Source of the DNA: an uncultured Eubacteriales bacterium
GTDB taxonomy: Bacteria; Bacillota; Clostridia; Lachnospirales; Lachnospiraceae
Length of the DNA: 51,939 bases
Assembly: GCA_900314565.1 (NCBI GenBank)
Contig: OMVU01000025.1
Coordinates: 1-51,939, forward strand
Direction of reading: 5' to 3'
Numbering within the stretch: the stretch's first letter is position 1; every line of letters begins with the position of its first letter. Shown here piece by piece: positions 25,301 through 33,864 of the stretch. The position numbers were made by a program, and so were the translations under genes. The notes below the pieces were generated by a model. It had not been told where the DNA came from, ran no database searches, and was given only the letters and a program-made list of their open reading frames with translations.

Positions 25301-26524
25301 ATGAAAAAGATTGTGGCGCTGCTTCTGACAGCGGCTGTTCTTATGTCTTTTTACGGATGCAGGGGAGGAAGGGAAGATATGACCGGTGATGATTCGTCGG
25401 TCGAATCCGGAGCGAGAAGCGAAGAAAAGGCAGCTCTGGATGAGGTCAGAAAATCTGACCTAGCATGTCCCGATAAGACCGTCGCTCTGACGGAGGAGGC
25501 TGCGAGGCTCTGGCTGTTGGCAGGCGGAAAGCTCTACGCAGTCTGTGACAGTGAAAATGAAATATCCGGTCTTTCCGGAAACGAGAAAAAACTCGGTAAA
25601 AGCGGTGTCGTTAATGCGGAGGAAGTCCTGAAGCTTTCGCCGGATCATGTGCTTCTGGATGACTCCCTTCCGAATGCGAAGGAGCTTAAGGAAGCCTTGT
25701 CAAATGCCGGAATCAGGTGCGAGGACACCACGATCACTTCATTTGACGACTATTTTTCCACGATAAAGAACTTCTGTATGATGACGAAAAATGCAGAAGC
25801 TTATGAAAAAGCTGCTCTGAATGTACGGGGCAGACGGACTGCGATCATGCGGAATGCTGCTAACGAGATGCCTGATCTGAAGCTCTCTCTCGGTAAGAAA
25901 AAATCGAAGGAGTCCGGGGCCTCCGGTACAGCAGACGGGAAAGAGTCCGGGACGGAGAGATCCGACAACGTTACATTTGAGCTGATCAGGGTCAGTGCGG
26001 ATGGAGCGGCGATCGCATCAAATAATGACTGGGTCTGCAGCATGCTGGAGGATCTGGGACTGGTCAATCTCTGTGCGGAAGAGGAACCGGTCGCTGTGAC
26101 CTGGAAGAATGCGGAGAAGAGCAGGACGACGGCTTCTCATGCCGCCGAATCCGGAACTGCGGAATCCTCCAATACGGAATCCGGTTTATCCGGAGAAGAG
26201 AGCGCGCCCTCTGAGGCGCAGAATACCGGCACAGAATCCGGGGCGAACGGGGAGCAGGTCTCCTCTGCGAATGACCGCGAGGCTTTTGCGAAAGAGATCG
26301 GGAAGAACCCGGATTTCATTTTCGTGATCTACTGCGAAAGTGAAAAACAATATAGGAAGGAGTTTGAAGAGCTGACAGACTCGATCAGGGGATGGAACAG
26401 TCTTAAGGCTGTAAAGTCCAATCATATGATCACGCTGCCCAAAGAATCGTTCTGTACGCTCCCGAATGATGCATGGGATCTTCCCATGGAGTACCTGTAT
26501 CAGTCGATTTTCCTTATGGGATAA
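25301..26524 (+). CDS. Lipoprotein, ABC-type (Fe/B12-like) substrate-binding protein, orphan
   Basis: The 407-residue protein begins with a lipoprotein signal (lipobox FYGC, Cys20), so it should be membrane-tethered outside. The rest follows the class III binding-protein layout: PDKTVALTEEAARLWLLAGG, VVNAEEVLKLSPDHVLLDDS, a long helix (TKNAEAYEKAALNVRGRRTA), and NPDFIFVIYCESEKQYRKEF in the second lobe. Two serine/glutamate-rich inserts interrupt the C-lobe (about 200-225 and 275-325, with repeated TESG/ESG words), atypical for this fold. No permease or ATPase gene lies nearby, so it either works with a distant transporter or has another job. The gene has its own promoter and a stem with the ribosome site in the loop. 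Confidence 0.65.
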   Translation: MKKIVALLLTAAVLMSFYGCRGGREDMTGDDSSVESGARSEEKAALDEVRKSDLACPDKTVALTEEAARLWLLAGGKLYAVCDSENEISGLSGNEKKLGKSGVVNAEEVLKLSPDHVLLDDSLPNAKELKEALSNAGIRCEDTTITSFDDYFSTIKNFCMMTKNAEAYEKAALNVRGRRTAIMRNAANEMPDLKLSLGKKKSKESGASGTADGKESGTERSDNVTFELIRVSADGAAIASNNDWVCSMLEDLGLVNLCAEEEPVAVTWKNAEKSRTTASHAAESGTAESSNTESGLSGEESAPSEAQNTGTESGANGEQVSSANDREAFAKEIGKNPDFIFVIYCESEKQYRKEFEELTDSIRGWNSLKAVKSNHMITLPKESFCTLPNDAWDLPMEYLYQSIFLMG

Positions 26525-26572
26525 TTTATTCTTCATCGCGCAATACTCGTGATTTTAATCGTGAAATATGCG
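26525..26572 (+). repeat. Dispersed hairpin repeat family 2, truncated copy 2
   Basis: Starts TTTATTCTTCATCGCG and follows the family for about 48 bp (CAATACTCGTGATTTTAATC and on to ATATGCG), then diverges. It lies directly after the lipoprotein stop. Confidence 0.7.
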
Positions 26573-26588
26573 TTACTTTTGATGCGGG

Positions 26589-26616
26589 CCGCCAGAGGTT
26601 TTTTGATCTCTGGCGG
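26589..26616 (+). terminator. Terminator after the lipoprotein gene
   Basis: CCGCCAGAG pairs perfectly with CTCTGGCGG, 10-nt T-rich loop, followed by TTCTCATATT, a modest T-rich tail. Confidence 0.6.
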
Positions 26617-26668
26617 TTCTCATATTCATTATCACAGATCAACGCTATAGAAAATGAACGGAGGAATA

Positions 26669-27319
26669 ATGAAATCTGCTGCTATTTTTGATATGGATGG
26701 GCTCATGTTCGATACGGAAAGAATATACAGAGATAACTGGATGCTTTATGCGCCGCGATTCGGGTATAAAGCCGATCCTGAGTTCCCAAAAGCTGTCTGC
26801 GGGACGAGCGGGCAGCATATGCTCGATGTCATAGAATCTTATTATCCGGGAATCGACGCGATGGGCTTCAAGCTCGCTGTGCGTTCTGCCGTGGAGGCTG
26901 CGATCGAGAAGTCTGTCCCGCTGATGCCGGGGATTCGCGAGATCCTGCAGATGTTTTCGGAGAGGGGAGTACCCTGTGCGGTAGCTTCGAGCAGCCGAGC
27001 TGCGAAAATAGAACACTGTCTTTTAAAGAGCGGTCTTGCGGAGTTCTTTGCGGTATCGGTCTCGGGGGAAGCAGTCGAGCACGGGAAGCCGGCCCCGGAC
27101 ATTTTTCTTTGCGCAGCCGAAAAGCTGGGCTTTCCGCCGGAGAACTGTTATGTATTCGAGGATGGCCTGAACGGGGTTCATGCCGGAATAGCGGCAGGCT
27201 GTGCGACGATCATGGTCCCGGACCTCCTCGAACCGGATGCGCTCGCCCTTGAGAAATGTGCCGGGATCTATTCGAGTCTCGATGAGGCGAAGGACGCGAT
27301 CCTCCGGGGAGAGGTTTGA
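26669..27319 (+). CDS. HAD-IA family phosphatase / beta-phosphoglucomutase-like
   Basis: The 216-residue protein has motif I IFDMDGLMFDTE (both catalytic Asp), a helical cap, motif II AVASSSR, a Lys in EHGKPAPDIFL and motif IV YVFEDGLNGVHAG. This is the subfamily I pattern that includes beta-phosphoglucomutase and many small-molecule phosphatases. The GLMFDTE start and short cap fit either. Start chosen at 26669, with GGAGG 5 nt upstream, rather than the ATG 15 nt earlier that has no ribosome site. Substrate unknown. Confidence 0.82.
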   Translation: MKSAAIFDMDGLMFDTERIYRDNWMLYAPRFGYKADPEFPKAVCGTSGQHMLDVIESYYPGIDAMGFKLAVRSAVEAAIEKSVPLMPGIREILQMFSERGVPCAVASSSRAAKIEHCLLKSGLAEFFAVSVSGEAVEHGKPAPDIFLCAAEKLGFPPENCYVFEDGLNGVHAGIAAGCATIMVPDLLEPDALALEKCAGIYSSLDEAKDAILRGEV

Positions 27320-27437
27320 GACGCAAAAAAACGAAACGGTAAGCTTCACAAAACCTGCAAATTGTGGACACAATTCCTTCATAAAAAGAACCAAGAATAG
27401 AATCATTCAAACAAGGATTCTACCAGGAGGTTTCATT

Positions 27438-28766
27438 ATGAAGGACAATCAGAAGAAAAACAGAAAATCATTTGCGGTAAAGGCCGGATGTACAGCTGGA
27501 CTTGCGGCAGTGTTCGGGTTCGTGGCATCCGGAGTGTTCATTTCCACGACGACACTCGCCACGAACGTGCAGAACGCAAAGATACAGACCGCTGTGGTCG
27601 CGGAAGCGGAAAACGCTTCGGATCAGAACGGGATCGTAACGACCGATGTGAATATTGGGTCGACTGCTGAGGCCAATGAAGCCACTGAGCAGGAGACAGG
27701 AAAGGCCCTCACGGTACAGGAAGTTGCGGCGAATGTAATGCCTGCCATGGTCGCGATCACGAATACAACGGTCGAAGAAGTCAATGATTATTTCGGAGGC
27801 TTCGGAGGATTTGGTCTCTTTGGAGGCTATGGCCACGGCTCATCGGACGGATCGAATACGGTCGAGTCGGTCAGCGCCGGCTCAGGTGAGATCATAGGGG
27901 AGACGGACGATCAGCTCATCATTGCGACAAATCAGCATGTTATCGCGGATTCGACGACACTTTCAGTAGCCTTCGTCGATGAAAGCGCTGCACCGGCATA
28001 TGTCCTCGGTGAGGATGCATCGACAGATCTGGCAGTGATCGCAGTCAATAAGTCGGATCTCTCTGAGGGCACGCTTCAGGCGATCCGTGTGGTCGCGATC
28101 GGAAGCTCGGATGATCTTGTCGTAGGCGAGTCGGTCGTCGCGATCGGAAACGCGCTTGGATACGGACAGTCCGTTTCAGCGGGCATTGTGAGTGCGGTGA
28201 ACAGGGTCCTTGCAGATGAGAACGGGAACAAGGAAGGGACCAATAATGGCATGCTCCAGACTGACGCGGCCATTAATCCCGGCAATTCCGGCGGAGCGCT
28301 CCTCAACATGAAGGGTGAACTCATCGGGATCAATTCCGCGAAGTATGCGGATACGGATGTTGAGGGCATGGGGTATGCGATCCCGATCAGTGACGCGCTC
28401 CCGATCCTGCAGAGTCTTCAGAACGGAGAGTCCGTAAGCGGAAGCGACTCTGCCACAGGCACTGTCCGGCTCGGCATCAAATGCGCGACGGTGACGGCTT
28501 CCAACGCAGGATATTATAACCTTCCGCAGGGCGTGTATGTCAGCGAGGTCGAGAACGGTACTGCTGCATATAACGGAGGTGTAAAGGCAGGCGATATTAT
28601 TACTGCGATCGGAGATACCCCGGTCAGCACTGTGGAGGAGCTTTCACAGGCGCTCTCAGGCTACAGCGAGGGCGACAGCGCGGTTCTGAAAATAAGCCGT
28701 GAGCAGTCAGGCTCCTATGTTGAGGGAGAGCTGACAGTGACTTTCGGCAATGGTCTGAATATGTAA
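27438..28766 (+). CDS. HtrA/DegP-like trypsin-family serine protease with PDZ domain
   Basis: The 442-residue protein is anchored by an N-terminal membrane helix (about 15-42, GLAAVFGFVASGVFI) and acts on the outer face. Catalytic triad: His in ATNQHVIAD (about 166), Asp in ASTDLAVIAV (about 196) and Ser in NPGNSGGALLN (about 284). A single PDZ domain occupies about 345-440 (GVYVSEVENGTAAYNGGVKA). A Gly/Phe-rich insert (FGGFGGFGLFGGYGHGSSDG) precedes the protease core, where the LA loop lies in the family. AGGAGG is 7 nt before the ATG. Expected role: quality control of exported proteins. An open frame upstream of 27438 overlaps the preceding gene and is rejected. Confidence 0.92.
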   Translation: MKDNQKKNRKSFAVKAGCTAGLAAVFGFVASGVFISTTTLATNVQNAKIQTAVVAEAENASDQNGIVTTDVNIGSTAEANEATEQETGKALTVQEVAANVMPAMVAITNTTVEEVNDYFGGFGGFGLFGGYGHGSSDGSNTVESVSAGSGEIIGETDDQLIIATNQHVIADSTTLSVAFVDESAAPAYVLGEDASTDLAVIAVNKSDLSEGTLQAIRVVAIGSSDDLVVGESVVAIGNALGYGQSVSAGIVSAVNRVLADENGNKEGTNNGMLQTDAAINPGNSGGALLNMKGELIGINSAKYADTDVEGMGYAIPISDALPILQSLQNGESVSGSDSATGTVRLGIKCATVTASNAGYYNLPQGVYVSEVENGTAAYNGGVKAGDIITAIGDTPVSTVEELSQALSGYSEGDSAVLKISREQSGSYVEGELTVTFGNGLNM

Positions 28767-28775
28767 GCTGTAAAG

Positions 28776-28883
28776 TCTATAAATACCAGGCTCCTGCGAA
28801 ACTCTGTGCGAAATGGAATTGTTTGAACAATTCATACAATTTCCATGAAGCACAGACTTTCGCAATTGCCTGTCTATATATAC
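28776..28883 (+). mobile_element. MITE-like palindromic element family 1, copy B, with near-perfect 11-bp repeats
   Basis: The 86-bp element (28787-28872) starts CAGGC and ends GCCTG. TCTATAAATAC precedes it (28776-28786) and TCTATATATAC follows it (28873-28883), 10 of 11 identical. Arms: CTGCGAAACTCTGTGCGAAA and GAAGCACAGACTTTCGCAA, with ATGGAATTGT/ACAATTTCCAT inside. It begins 20 nt past the protease stop. Confidence 0.72.
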
Positions 28884-28902
28884 AGCAGAAAGGAGGTTCC
28901 GG

Positions 28903-28939
28903 GAAGCCGCCGGCGTGAAAACGCTGACGGCTTCTTTTA
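28903..28939 (+). terminator. Terminator after the protease gene
   Basis: GAAGCCG pairs with CGGCTTC, with inner GCGT/ACGC closing a GAAA tetraloop, followed by TTTTAT. The following 110 nt hold only a possible 18-codon frame (29031-29087), which I do not call. Confidence 0.75.
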
Positions 28940-29053
28940 TGGACCTTTCTGAGCTTTTACATGAAGCAGAGAGACCCTCGTTCCTGCAGGCGGAGTACAT
29001 TGTATCCTTCCCGTCTCAATGGGGAGGATGAGCATGGATTCGATCCGGTCTTA

Positions 29054-29082
29054 TTGCCCTTTTGGGGCAGCGGGTGTAAAAT
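29054..29082 (+). promoter_or_regulatory. Putative promoter of the lipid kinase gene
   Basis: TTGCCC, 17-nt spacer, TAAAAT, ending 61 nt before the start codon. Confidence 0.4.
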
Positions 29083-29143
29083 GAACAGATAATAAGGGGA
29101 CAGGCGTCAGGGGAAACGCTTATGAGCTGGTACGGAGGTGGAA

Positions 29144-30109
29144 ATGACACAGCCACAGATGCTTTTAATATATAATTCACGTGCGGGAAAGGGGAGCTTT
29201 CTCACGAAACTGCCGGAAGTGATCGATATGTTCGTCAAGGGCGGATACCGGGTGGAAGTCTATCCGACACAGGCAGCAGGAGATGCAGTTGAGAAAGTAT
29301 CAAAGATCCCGGGATATGTGAGCCTTATTGTCGCGGCAGGCGGAGACGGAACGATTGACGAGGTCGTGACAGGCCTTCTGAGGAGCGGACGGGACGTGCC
29401 TGTCGGATATATACCGGTCGGGTCGACCAATGATTATGCGGCCAGTCTCAAACTGTCCTTTAATGTGCTCGAGGCAGTCGGAGATGTTCTGGGCGGCGAG
29501 CCCCAGGCTGTCGATATGGGCGAATTTAACAACGGGATTTTTGTCTACGTAGCCGCATTCGGGGCGTTTACGGATGTCTCGTACGCTACAAATCAGGATA
29601 TGAAAAATCTGTTCGGCCATATCGCATATATCATGGAAGGCGTCCGCCGTATGGCCGATATCAAGTCCTACGATCTCAGAGTGGAGGTCGACGGGGAGCT
29701 GCACGAGGGGTCTTATATATATGGTATGGTGACGAACTCGGTATCCGTCGGCGGGTTCAAGGGAATCACAGGGAAAAATGTTCTTTTGGACGACGGTGTA
29801 TTTGAAGTGCTTCTGATCCACACGCCAAAGAATATTCTGGAACTTCAGGAGATCGTGACGGTCCTCCTTTCGGGGTCTATGGACAGTCCGCTGATCGAGT
29901 TTTACCGGACGGAACGGGTACGGTTATGGTCGAAGGAAGAAATAACGTGGACGCTGGACGGGGAATATGGGGGAGCGCATACCTATGTGGATATCCGTAA
30001 CCGGCACCAGTGCGTCCGGATCATAATGGATGGAGATAAGTCTGATGTGCTGGGAGGCTGGAGAAAGCTGGAGAACAAATCGGCCGGGGAAGGGCAGACT
30101 TCACAATGA
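29144..30109 (+). CDS. Diacylglycerol kinase-like lipid kinase (DagK/YegS family)
   Basis: The 321-residue product begins MLLIYNSRAGKGSF after a few residues, has the GGDGT nucleotide motif in IVAAGGDGTIDEVVTGLL (about residues 65-70) and PVGSTNDYA, and the C-terminal FDGE-like segment WTLDGEYGG. These are marks of the DAGK catalytic family, which recycles diacylglycerol into phosphatidate; related enzymes act on sphingosine or other lipids. GGAGG is 5 nt before ATG 29144; a GTG two codons earlier is possible. It stands alone. Confidence 0.87.
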   Translation: MTQPQMLLIYNSRAGKGSFLTKLPEVIDMFVKGGYRVEVYPTQAAGDAVEKVSKIPGYVSLIVAAGGDGTIDEVVTGLLRSGRDVPVGYIPVGSTNDYAASLKLSFNVLEAVGDVLGGEPQAVDMGEFNNGIFVYVAAFGAFTDVSYATNQDMKNLFGHIAYIMEGVRRMADIKSYDLRVEVDGELHEGSYIYGMVTNSVSVGGFKGITGKNVLLDDGVFEVLLIHTPKNILELQEIVTVLLSGSMDSPLIEFYRTERVRLWSKEEITWTLDGEYGGAHTYVDIRNRHQCVRIIMDGDKSDVLGGWRKLENKSAGEGQTSQ

Positions 30110-30253
30110 CGGCCGCGGCAGCTGCTTTTTCCTGCAGGCGTCAGGGACGCCGGATCATTCTTGAAAATGCGTAAAAGAAGTATCTGTTCTTATGCGATTT
30201 CCCGGGTTTCTTTTTCGGGAAACAGCGGCATATTATTGTACAGACCGATATAT

Positions 30254-30434
30254 TTTATTCTTCATCGCGCAATACTCGTGATTTTAATCATGAGATACGC
30301 GCGCAAAGTGAAATCTGGCTTCATCGTGAGTACAATTTCGCGATGAAGAATAAAAGCCTCCGGCGGATCGCAGACGTGCGCAATGGAAGGCGCTTACGCG
30401 CCGCGCACGTCGCGGCAAGAACGCCGAGGCGTTC
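30254..30434 (+). repeat. Dispersed hairpin repeat family 2, full-length copy 3
   Basis: This copy is the cleanest. TTTATTCTTCATCGCG (30254-30269) and CGCGATGAAGAATAAA (30339-30354) are perfect inverted ends of a 101-bp core. The core contains a competing stem in which a second CTTCATCG (about 30319-30326) can pair with the same right arm. Behind it are GACGTGCGC/GCGCACGTC with a nested GGCGC/GCGCC hairpin (30373-30411) and AAGAACGCC/GGCGTTCTT (30417-30436), the last looking like a terminator. It fills the gap between the lipid kinase and the aldolase gene. Confidence 0.8.
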
Positions 30435-30483
30435 TTCTTTAAAAAAGCATGATTCCCTTCTTTTATTTTTTGCAATTTTACTA

Positions 30484-30489
30484 TATAAT
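30484..30489 (+). promoter_or_regulatory. -10 box of the aldolase gene
   Basis: A perfect TATAAT lies 58 nt before the aldolase ATG in an AT-rich stretch. No clear -35 is present at 17 nt. A small stem GGTTT/AAACC lies in the leader. Confidence 0.45.
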
Positions 30490-30546
30490 AAAGCAAAGCG
30501 CGAGGTTTGATGGGAAAACCCGCCAAATTAAAAGGAGGTCTATGAA

Positions 30547-31410
30547 ATGTTAGTATCTGCAAAGGAAATGGTCGCAAAAGCTTATGCCGGACATTATGCA
30601 ATCGGCGCATTTAACCTTAATAACCTTGAGTGGACAAAATCTGTTCTGAAAGCAGCTCAGGAGTCCAATTCTCCGGTCATCGTTCAGGTTTCCGAGGGCG
30701 CCGGCAAGTACATGGCAGGCTTCAAGACCGTCAAGGACATCGTCTGCGATGTTATTGAGAGCCAGGGCATCACAGTTCCGGTAGCTCTTCACCTTGATCA
30801 TGGTACATACGAAGGCTGCAAGAAGTGCATCGACGCAGGGTTCTCATCCATCATGTTCGACGGCTCCGCTCTTCCGTTCGAAGAGAACGTAGAGAAGACA
30901 AAAGAACTCGTTGCGATCTGCAATGAGAAGGGCATGTCCATCGAAGCAGAAGTCGGCGCGATCGGCGGCGAGGAAGACGGTGTAGTAGGCGGCGGCGAGT
31001 GCGCAGATCCGGAAGAGTGCAAGAAGATCGCTGACCTCGGCATTTCCATGCTGGCAGCAGGCATCGGCAACATCCACGGCGTATATCCGGCGAACTGGCC
31101 GGGACTTCGTTTCGACGTTCTTGAGGCTATCAAGGCTTCTGTCGGCGCTATGCCGCTCGTTCTCCATGGCGGATCCGGCATCCCGGATGCTATGGTACAG
31201 CAGGCGATCAACCTTGGCGTTTCCAAGGTCAATGTCAACACAGAGTGCCAGATCGCTTTCGCAAAGGCTACACGTGAGTACATCGAAGCCGGCAAGGATC
31301 AGCAGGGCAAGGGCTTCGACCCGAGAAAGCTTCTCGCTCCGGGCGCAGCTGCAATCGTAGACATGGTCAAGTATAAGATCGAAGTTTTCGGCTCCAAGGA
31401 CAAAGCCTGA
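30547..31410 (+). CDS. fba: Class II fructose-1,6-bisphosphate aldolase
   Basis: The 287-residue zinc aldolase has the family order: AIGAFNLNNLEW, VALHLDHGTYEGCKKCIDAG (catalytic Asp and zinc His), SIEAEVGAIGGEEDG, HGVYPANWPGLRFDVL (second zinc His, phosphate site) and PLVLHGGSGIPDAMVQQAI (third zinc His), ending SKVNVNTECQIAFAKATREY. It cleaves fructose 1,6-bisphosphate in glycolysis. GGAGG stands 8 nt before the ATG; a 3-codon out-of-frame ATG (30542) overlaps the start. Codons are strongly biased to a few choices, as expected of a highly expressed gene. Confidence 0.96.
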   Translation: MLVSAKEMVAKAYAGHYAIGAFNLNNLEWTKSVLKAAQESNSPVIVQVSEGAGKYMAGFKTVKDIVCDVIESQGITVPVALHLDHGTYEGCKKCIDAGFSSIMFDGSALPFEENVEKTKELVAICNEKGMSIEAEVGAIGGEEDGVVGGGECADPEECKKIADLGISMLAAGIGNIHGVYPANWPGLRFDVLEAIKASVGAMPLVLHGGSGIPDAMVQQAINLGVSKVNVNTECQIAFAKATREYIEAGKDQQGKGFDPRKLLAPGAAAIVDMVKYKIEVFGSKDKA

Positions 31411-31421
31411 AACCGACCGTC

Positions 31422-31450
31422 TTGACACGGAAAAAACAATCAGTTAAAGT
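31422..31450 (+). promoter_or_regulatory. Promoter of the glutamine synthetase gene
   Basis: TTGACA (31422-31427), 17-nt spacer, TAAAGT (31445-31450). It begins 12 nt after the aldolase stop. Confidence 0.65.
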
Positions 31451-31461
31451 AAGTGTTCTAA

Positions 31462-31482
31462 ACAGTACGTTGAGTGTACTGT
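31462..31482 (+). promoter_or_regulatory. Inverted repeat at the start of the glutamine synthetase leader
   Basis: ACAGTAC (31462-31468) and GTACTGT (31476-31482) are exact inverted copies with a 7-bp spacer, located where transcription should begin. A candidate operator or leader stem. Confidence 0.4.
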
Positions 31483-31522
31483 GAGCGGTACCTTTTCAAT
31501 GTATTGTAATTAAAGATGAATA

Positions 31523-31588
31523 GAGCGGCCGCCAGGGCGGCCGGCTCCGATCAAGGAATCCGGGGGGAGCAGATGCTTTCTCCGGATT
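31523..31588 (+). promoter_or_regulatory. Two leader hairpins upstream of glutamine synthetase
   Basis: GAGCGGCCGC pairs with GCGGCC-G-GCTC (31523-31547, one bulged G), and AATCCGG (31557-31563) pairs with CCGGATT (31582-31588). Neither has a T-run. The leader is about 165 nt, long enough for RNA-level control by nitrogen status, but no known motif is recognised. Confidence 0.35.
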
Positions 31589-31621
31589 CGTCAAGAATAC
31601 AGCATTACAGCAAGGAGCTTC

Positions 31622-33736
31622 ATGAGCGATTCATTTAAGAACATAACAGAGATTTTCGGCGAGGATGTTTTCAACGACACTGCGATGCGGGAACGGCTTC
31701 CGAAAAAGGTATACCAGTCCCTGCGCCGTGCGATCGAGGAGGGCTCCGAGCTGAGCTTCGAGACCGCCGATGTCATTGCACATGAGATGAAAGAGTGGGC
31801 GATCGAGAGGGGAGCGACCCATTATACACACTGGTTCCAGCCGCTGACAGGAGCTACGGCTGAGAAGCACGATTCCTTCATCAGCGCTCCGCTTCCGAGC
31901 GGAAAGGTCCTGATGAGCCTTTCCGGAAAGGAACTGATCAAGGGAGAACCGGACGCGTCTTCGTTTCCGTCGGGCGGCCTGAGGGCTACCTTTGAGGCGC
32001 GCGGTTATACGATCTGGGATTGTACATCGCCTGCATTTGTCCGCCATGATGAGGGCGGGGCAACTCTCTGCATTCCTACCGCTTTTTGCTCCTATACAGG
32101 GGAGGCTCTTGATCAGAAGACACCGCTGCTTCGGTCAATGGAAGCGTTGAACAGGCAGGCAGTCAGACTTCTCCGGCTGTTCGGGGATGACAGGACGATG
32201 CGCGTAACACCGTCCGTCGGCGCCGAGCAGGAGTATTTTATTATTGACCGTGAAAAATATCTGAAGAGAATGGATCTGGTCTTCACCGGCCGCACGCTGT
32301 TCGGAGCGATGCCGCCGAAGGGGCAGGAGCTGGATGATCATTATTTCGGAACGCTCCGTCCGAGGATCGCGTCCTATATGAAAGATGTCAACGAGGAGCT
32401 CTGGAGACTCGGAGTTCCCGCGAAGACACAGCATAACGAGGTGGCGCCTGCTCAGCATGAGCTGGCTCCGATCTTTGAAAAAGCCAACGTCGCTGTCGAT
32501 CATAATCAGATCGTCATGCAGACCCTGAAGAGGGTCGCAACCCGGCACGGGCTCAGATGTCTTCTCCATGAAAAGCCATTTGCGCGCGTGAACGGATCCG
32601 GTAAGCACGATAACTGGTCTCTGACGACCGATCTGGGCGTCAATCTGTTGGATCCCGGAAGGACTCCGCATGAGAATATTCAGTTCCTGCTTATCATATG
32701 CTGTATATTAAAAGCCGTCGACGAACACGCGGATCTGCTCAGAGAATCCGCGGCCGATGTGGGAAATGAAGTTCGTCTTGGCGGAAATGAAGCGCCGCCC
32801 GTCATTATTTCCGTCTTTCTCGGAACACAGCTTGGGGATGTACTTAATCAGCTAATCTCGACCGGATCGGCTACCAGCTCGATCGGAGGAGGAAAGCTTA
32901 AGACAGGTGTGTCTTATATGACGGATGTCAGCCGTGACGCGACCGACAGGAACAGGACGTCCCCGTTTGCGTTCACAGGCAATAAATTTGAATTTCGCAT
33001 GGTCGGCAGCCGGGATTCCATCGCAGGCGCGAACACCGTCCTGAACACGATCGTAGCAGACGCGTTCAAGGAAGCGTGTGACAGACTGGAATCTTCAGAT
33101 AATTTAGATGCTGCCGTTCATGATCTTATTAAAGAATATGCTACCAGGCACAGCCGTATTGTATTTAACGGAAACGGATATTCGGAGGAATGGGTCCGCG
33201 AGGCGGAAAGGCGGGGCCTTCCGAATATCACGAATATGGTCGACGCGATTCCGGCCATAACCACCGAGAAGTCCGTGGAGCTCTTCGGGAAGTTCAATGT
33301 CTTTTCCCGCGTTGAGCTTGAGTCGAGAGCGGAAGTCAAGTATGAGACTTACTCAAAAGCGATCAATATTGAAGCAAGAACGATGCTTCACATGGCGAAG
33401 CGGGAGCTCATACCGGCTATGATCCGCTATTCAGGGGAGCTTGCGAAGACAATAGCCGGAGTGAGAGGATGCGGTTTTGACACAGATGTATCGGAAGGAC
33501 TGTTATCTGATCTCCTGAAGCTCATTAAAGAAGCGCAGAGCGCATGCGCAGTTCTTGAGATCGAGACAGACGCCTGTGAGGCGGAGCCTTTCGGCAGAAC
33601 ACAGGCGGTCGCATTCAGGGACCGTGTCGTTCCGGCGATGGAGGCGCTCAGAAGGCCTGTTGACAGCGCAGAGCAGATCGTTGACAGCTCGTTCTGGCCG
33701 ATCCCGACCTACTCGGATCTCCTGTTCGAGGTCTAA
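31622..33736 (+). CDS. glnN: Glutamine synthetase type III
   Basis: At 704 residues the length fits GSIII, much larger than GSI. Signatures: [20 protein letters not shown] near the start, [50 protein letters not shown] (metal site), [20 protein letters not shown] and [11 protein letters not shown]. It makes glutamine from glutamate, ammonia and ATP in the cytosol. AAGGAG lies 6-7 nt before the ATG. The gene has its own promoter and a long leader; the next gene has a promoter too, so it is likely monocistronic. Confidence 0.95.
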   Translation: MSDSFKNITEIFGEDVFNDTAMRERLPKKVYQSLRRAIEEGSELSFETADVIAHEMKEWAIERGATHYTHWFQPLTGATAEKHDSFISAPLPSGKVLMSLSGKELIKGEPDASSFPSGGLRATFEARGYTIWDCTSPAFVRHDEGGATLCIPTAFCSYTGEALDQKTPLLRSMEALNRQAVRLLRLFGDDRTMRVTPSVGAEQEYFIIDREKYLKRMDLVFTGRTLFGAMPPKGQELDDHYFGTLRPRIASYMKDVNEELWRLGVPAKTQHNEVAPAQHELAPIFEKANVAVDHNQIVMQTLKRVATRHGLRCLLHEKPFARVNGSGKHDNWSLTTDLGVNLLDPGRTPHENIQFLLIICCILKAVDEHADLLRESAADVGNEVRLGGNEAPPVIISVFLGTQLGDVLNQLISTGSATSSIGGGKLKTGVSYMTDVSRDATDRNRTSPFAFTGNKFEFRMVGSRDSIAGANTVLNTIVADAFKEACDRLESSDNLDAAVHDLIKEYATRHSRIVFNGNGYSEEWVREAERRGLPNITNMVDAIPAITTEKSVELFGKFNVFSRVELESRAEVKYETYSKAINIEARTMLHMAKRELIPAMIRYSGELAKTIAGVRGCGFDTDVSEGLLSDLLKLIKEAQSACAVLEIETDACEAEPFGRTQAVAFRDRVVPAMEALRRPVDSAEQIVDSSFWPIPTYSDLLFEV

Positions 33737-33771
33737 GTTGTTAACAAATTGTTAAAAACTAAAAATAAGAC

Positions 33772-33800
33772 TTCACAAAATTGTAAAAATGTTGTATAGT
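33772..33800 (+). promoter_or_regulatory. Promoter of the CdaR-like regulator and probably ftsEX
   Basis: TTCACA, 17-nt spacer, TATAGT. A perfect palindrome TTGTTAACAA lies just upstream at about 33738-33747, right at the glutamine synthetase stop. Confidence 0.5.
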
Positions 33801-33864
33801 ATTGGGGTTATTTAAGGTTCTTTCCCTGAATATCCCTGAATAATCTTAAAAGTGAGGGAAAGAT

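Noticed and set aside
29031-29087. An 18-codon frame (MSMDSIRSYCPFGAAGVK) before the lipid kinase
   Set aside because: It has GGGGAGG before it, but it overlaps the putative promoter and has no supporting conservation visible.
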